Positions 31,425 to 34,289 of a stretch of 34,289 bases of DNA are shown one piece after another (positions within the stretch are counted from its first letter, which is position 1; every line of letters begins with the position of its first letter). Origin of the DNA: Bacteroidia bacterium (GTDB taxonomy: Bacteria; Bacteroidota; Bacteroidia; B-17B0; Aurantibacillaceae); contig JAEUTP010000028.1 in the NCBI GenBank assembly GCA_016787705.1, positions 1 to 34,289 of the forward strand. Direction: 5' to 3'. The translations under genes were made by a program, and so were the position numbers. A model generated the notes under the pieces. It was not told the origin of the DNA and made no database searches. It was given only the letters and a program-made list of their open reading frames with translations.

Positions 31425-32020
31425 TGTATAATTAATTGCTTTTCTAATGCAGAAATAAGATCTTCTCCTCTTAAATTTTTATCAATGATGATGCCTTTAT
31501 CGTTAATAAGCACATTGTAAGGAATGCCCTCAACAGCGTACTTTTGAGAGGCTTCATTATTCCATACTTTAAGATCGCTTACATGATTTGGCCAAACTAA
31601 GCCATCTTTTTGAATAGCTTTGTTCCACAGATTTTTATCTGCGTCTAACGAAACGCTGTAAATTGTAAAACCATTTCCGCTTTTAAATTTTTGATCTTTA
31701 AATTTTGTGAAGGCTTTTACAACCGTTGGATTTTCTTTACGGCATGGGCCGCACCAGCTGGCCCAAAAATCTATAAGCACTAATTTTCCTCTTAAAGAAG
31801 AAAGTTTTATAACACTGTCTTTTAAATTTGGCTGTGCAATTTCAGGAGCAAGGTTTCCTAAACCTAATCCAACAACAGGTTCTGTAGATGCCGTGGGTAT
31901 GGCGGCGGCAATTTCTGTTGGCTGTTTTGCAACCTCGTTAATGCTGTTTGCAGGTTTTCTGCTTTTACAGGCACCCACAATTATAAGAGAGATACTTACA
32001 AAAATTAAGAATTTTTTCAT
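31421..32020 (-). CDS. TlpA-family thiol-disulfide oxidoreductase, lipoprotein
   Basis: The 199-residue protein has a lipoprotein signal (LIIVGAC, Cys18). The thioredoxin fold (about 55-199) has the active-site motif WASWCGPC (Cys90, Cys93) and the cis-Pro region VEGIPYNVLIND. It reduces or isomerises disulfides of exported proteins in the periplasm. It overlaps murA upstream and the redox-dead thioredoxin/OmpA protein downstream by 4 bp each, so the three are translationally coupled. Confidence 0.93.
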   Translation of the reverse strand: MKKFLIFVSISLIIVGACKSRKPANSINEVAKQPTEIAAAIPTASTEPVVGLGLGNLAPEIAQPNLKDSVIKLSSLRGKLVLIDFWASWCGPCRKENPTVVKAFTKFKDQKFKSGNGFTIYSVSLDADKNLWNKAIQKDGLVWPNHVSDLKVWNNEASQKYAVEGIPYNVLINDKGIIIDKNLRGEDLISALEKQLIIQ

Positions 32021-33327
32021 TTATCTTTTCGTATGATTTGCGCACCTATAGCATTTAAGCGTGTATCAATATTTTGGTAACCCCTGTCTATTTGATTGAT
32101 GTTAAAAATTGTGCTCTTGCCTTTTGCGCTCATAGCGGCAATTAATAAAGCTACACCTGCACGTATATCGGGGCTTGCCATTTGAATAGCGCGAAGCTGA
32201 ACCTTACGGTCAAGTCCCATAACCGTTGCGCGGTGGGGATCGCAAAGAATGATCTTGGCGCCCATATCAATTAATTTATCTACAAAAAACAAACGGCTCT
32301 CAAACATTTTTTGGTGTACTAATACATTTCCTCTTGCTTGTATGGCAGTTACTAAAGCAATACTTATAAGATCCGGCGTAAAGCCAGGCCAAATGGCGTC
32401 GCTAATAGTAAGAATAGAGCCATCAATGAAAGTATCTATTTCATAACTTTCTTGTTCAGGGATAAAGATATCATCGCCGCGGCGTTCCATTTTAATTCCT
32501 AATCTTCCGAAGATAGTAGGAATGATCCCTAAATTATCGTAGCTAACATCTTTAATAGTGATCTCTGATTGAGTAACGGCGGCCATTCCGATGAACGAAC
32601 CTATCTCGATCATATCCGGCAATATGCGATGCGTTGTGCCTTTTAATTCTTTAACACCATCAATATAAAGTAAATTAGAGCCAATGCCCGAAATTTTTGC
32701 ACCCATGCTGTTAAGCATTTTGCAAAGCTGTTGCAAGTAAGGCTCGCAGGCGGCATTATAAATGGTTGTTCGGCCTTCTGCTAAAACAGCGGCCATTACA
32801 ATGTTGGCTGTTCCTGTAACAGAAGCCTCATCCAACAACATATAAGCACCTTTTAAATTCTTTCCTTCAACTTCAAATAATTCGTTATCGGCCTGGTAAT
32901 TAAATTTTGCGCCCAAAGCCTCAAAACCCATAAAATGCGTATCAACACGGCGTCGGCCAATTTTATCGCCACCGGGTTTTGGCATGTACGCCTTGCCAAA
33001 GCGTGTTAACATTGGACCTACTATCATCATACTGCCGCGTAGGCTGCCACCTTTCTTCTTAAATTCAGGCGAAACCAGATAATCAACATTTACATTATCT
33101 GCCTGGAAAGTATACTCTTCATGGCCAGTATTTTGAACTTTAACACCCAACTCAGCAAGTAACTCAATAAGTTTATTAATGTCTACAATGTTTGGAATGT
33201 TGCTTATGACAACTTTTTCTTTAGTTAATAATACGGCGCAAAGAATTTGTAAAGCTTCGTTTTTAGCGCCTTGCGGAATGATATCGCCTTTTAATTTATG
33301 TCCGCCATGTACTTCAAAAATTGCCAT
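32017..33327 (-). CDS. murA: UDP-N-acetylglucosamine 1-carboxyvinyltransferase (MurA)
   Basis: The 436-residue enzyme transfers enolpyruvate from PEP to UDP-GlcNAc, the first committed step of peptidoglycan synthesis in the cytoplasm. Recognisable parts are GAKNEALQILCAVLL (substrate-binding Lys22/Asn23), RGSMMIVGPMLTRFG, and WPGFTPDLISI with a conserved catalytic Asp. The active-site loop reads PGGDKIGRRRVD, with Asp121 where E. coli has Cys115. A Cys-to-Asp change at this place is known to remove covalent fosfomycin binding. It sits 9 bp after the DUF4290 gene and overlaps the tlpA-like gene by 4 bp. Confidence 0.97.
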   Translation of the reverse strand: MAIFEVHGGHKLKGDIIPQGAKNEALQILCAVLLTKEKVVISNIPNIVDINKLIELLAELGVKVQNTGHEEYTFQADNVNVDYLVSPEFKKKGGSLRGSMMIVGPMLTRFGKAYMPKPGGDKIGRRRVDTHFMGFEALGAKFNYQADNELFEVEGKNLKGAYMLLDEASVTGTANIVMAAVLAEGRTTIYNAACEPYLQQLCKMLNSMGAKISGIGSNLLYIDGVKELKGTTHRILPDMIEIGSFIGMAAVTQSEITIKDVSYDNLGIIPTIFGRLGIKMERRGDDIFIPEQESYEIDTFIDGSILTISDAIWPGFTPDLISIALVTAIQARGNVLVHQKMFESRLFFVDKLIDMGAKIILCDPHRATVMGLDRKVQLRAIQMASPDIRAGVALLIAAMSAKGKSTIFNINQIDRGYQNIDTRLNAIGAQIIRKDK

Positions 33328-33336
33328 AAGAGGTGT

Positions 33337-33963
33337 TTAGAATTTTCTTTGGTTTTTATGTTTATGATTGTTCTTGTTGTTCTTATTATTTTTATGGAAG
33401 AATTTTTTAGTACCGCGCAGCTCTTGGTGCGAGCTTAATACAGCATTTTCATCCATTTTTAAATCTCCACCTGACAGATCTGCAAGATTTTTAAAAATAA
33501 CATCATCAGTAATTGAATCTTTATTCCAGTTGAAATAAGATTTTTTAAGGTGGTTGGCAATTTGCCTTGTTAATTCTTTGCGTTCAGGACCTTCTGGAAG
33601 TTCGCGCGCTTTTTTGATAATATCTTCAATGGTTTTTCCGTAATGTTTAAAACGTATTTTACCTTTGGGATAATCTAATTTTTTTGGTTTTTCTTTAAAG
33701 GTTTCCGGTTTAGGAATAGGATAAGGGCTGTCTACATCCAGCTTAAATTGAGAGATAATGAATAAATGATCCCATAATTTATGATTGTAATCAGCAATAT
33801 CTCTTAAATGTGGGTTTAACTGACCCATTACCTGTATTATTGCTCTTGCGCAAAGGTTACGTTCTTCACGATCTTTTATTTTGCTGCAATATTCTATCAT
33901 TCCCTGAATATTTCTTCCGTATTCGGGAATGATTAATCTGTCTAATTGTGTGTTATATTCCAT
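33337..33963 (-). CDS. DUF4290 family protein
   Basis: The 208-residue soluble protein begins MEYNTQLDRLIIPEYGRNIQGM, the signature of the Bacteroidota-specific DUF4290 family, and includes LNPHLRDIADYNHKLWDHLF. The last 25 residues form a basic Asn/Lys/His tail (KKFFHKNNKNNKNNHKHKN). It is commonly encoded just before murA in this phylum, as here with a 9-bp gap, so a cell-wall-related role is suggested but unproven. It is the first gene of the operon. Confidence 0.93.
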   Translation of the reverse strand: MEYNTQLDRLIIPEYGRNIQGMIEYCSKIKDREERNLCARAIIQVMGQLNPHLRDIADYNHKLWDHLFIISQFKLDVDSPYPIPKPETFKEKPKKLDYPKGKIRFKHYGKTIEDIIKKARELPEGPERKELTRQIANHLKKSYFNWNKDSITDDVIFKNLADLSGGDLKMDENAVLSSHQELRGTKKFFHKNNKNNKNNHKHKNQRKF

Positions 33964-34283
33964 CTGTATTAAAGGTTAAAGATAAATTAAAATTGAGGCG
34001 GGCATTTTTGGCTTAAGGATTTTATTAAGCATTGCTATGTTAGTAACAATTTAGCCTCTCGAACTAAAAACAAATGTACAACAAAAAAATTATTTTCTTT
34101 TTAGACCAAAATAAGTTAAAAACCGCTCAATTATTGTAAATACTTGGCAAATAAATTTTGCGGATAGAAAAAGAGTAATTATCTTTGCCGTCCCGTTTTT
34201 TGAGTGCGAATGTTGTAGGAGCGATTAGGATTAAAAAAAAGATTAATTTTTTTTAAAATAAATTTGGAGGTAATAAAAAGTAT
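33964..34283. other. Divergent intergenic region, 320 bp
   Basis: It separates the DUF4290 operon (minus) from a plus-strand gene entering at 34284. Apart from the promoter at 34157-34187 and the leader behind it I see nothing. Confidence 0.5.
34157..34187 (+). promoter_or_regulatory. Promoter (TTTG-N19-TATCTTTG)
   Basis: TTTG at 34157-34160 is followed after 19 bp by TATCTTTG (34180-34187), an exact fit to the Bacteroidota housekeeping consensus TTTG/TAnnTTTG. It leaves a leader of about 90 nt to the ATG at 34284. Confidence 0.65.
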
Positions 34284-34289
34284 ATGTAC
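34284..34289 (+). CDS. Start of a gene cut by the window edge (Met-Tyr...)
   Basis: Only ATG TAC is visible. It is preceded by GGAGG at 34266-34270, 13 bp before the ATG, which is long for a Shine-Dalgarno spacing and unusual in this phylum. A strong promoter, a long leader and an MY start would suit ribosomal protein L21, but two codons cannot prove it. Confidence 0.3.

Overview
The window looks like a chromosomal segment of a Bacteroidota bacterium, probably near Flavobacteriales or Sphingobacteriales. The evidence is a TonB-dependent receptor paired with a DUF4249 lipoprotein, a protein with a type IX secretion (T9SS) type A C-terminal tail, an OmpA protein of PorE-like architecture, a DUF4290-murA-tlpA operon, AT-rich DNA, and promoter-like TAnnTTTG boxes. 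All family names come from reading the translations; no database search was run.

From 1 to about 20.7 kb the window is mostly accessory DNA. It begins with the 5' part of a short acyl-carrier-protein-like gene (1-102, minus), next to a long attC-like palindrome (134-323). A repeat-rich stretch follows, including ten 21-bp tandem units (692-901). Next come an internally duplicated hypothetical protein (1011-1775) and an outer-membrane set: DUF4249 lipoprotein and TonB-dependent receptor on the minus strand, and a divergent beta-barrel protein. After an odd class II tRNA-like gene with anticodon GTC (6405-6486) lies a three-gene minus-strand operon: ParB-like/HEPN protein, D12-class adenine methyltransferase, and OLD-like ATPase with a TOPRIM-like C-terminus. 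It looks like a candidate defence system.

From 10.95 to 15.17 kb lies the most unusual structure. Five palindromes share the architecture of integron attC recombination sites (TAAC...GTTA ends, long imperfect stem, conserved arms) and all point the same way, with the cassette direction on the minus strand. Between them sit single small genes in that direction: a short unknown protein (with an opposing partner), a secreted protein, a BtrH-like acyltransferase and a HEPN-motif protein. This is the layout of an integron cassette array, but no IntI is present. A tyrosine recombinase lacking the IntI-specific insertion (19607-20722) lies beyond a large GloVer-repeat/T9SS protein, next to a degenerate attC-like palindrome. 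A roughly 350-bp repeat occurs beside both the first attC-like site and the recombinase-proximal one.

From 21.5 kb to the end the content is mostly ordinary core genome: a lineage-typical hypothetical protein, a flotillin/SPFH protein, the PorE-like OmpA protein, a multi-zinc-ribbon protein, grpE-dnaJ, and the DUF4290-murA-TlpA-thioredoxin/OmpA operon. REP-like palindromes lie between several of these genes. The window ends just inside another gene, preceded by a good promoter.
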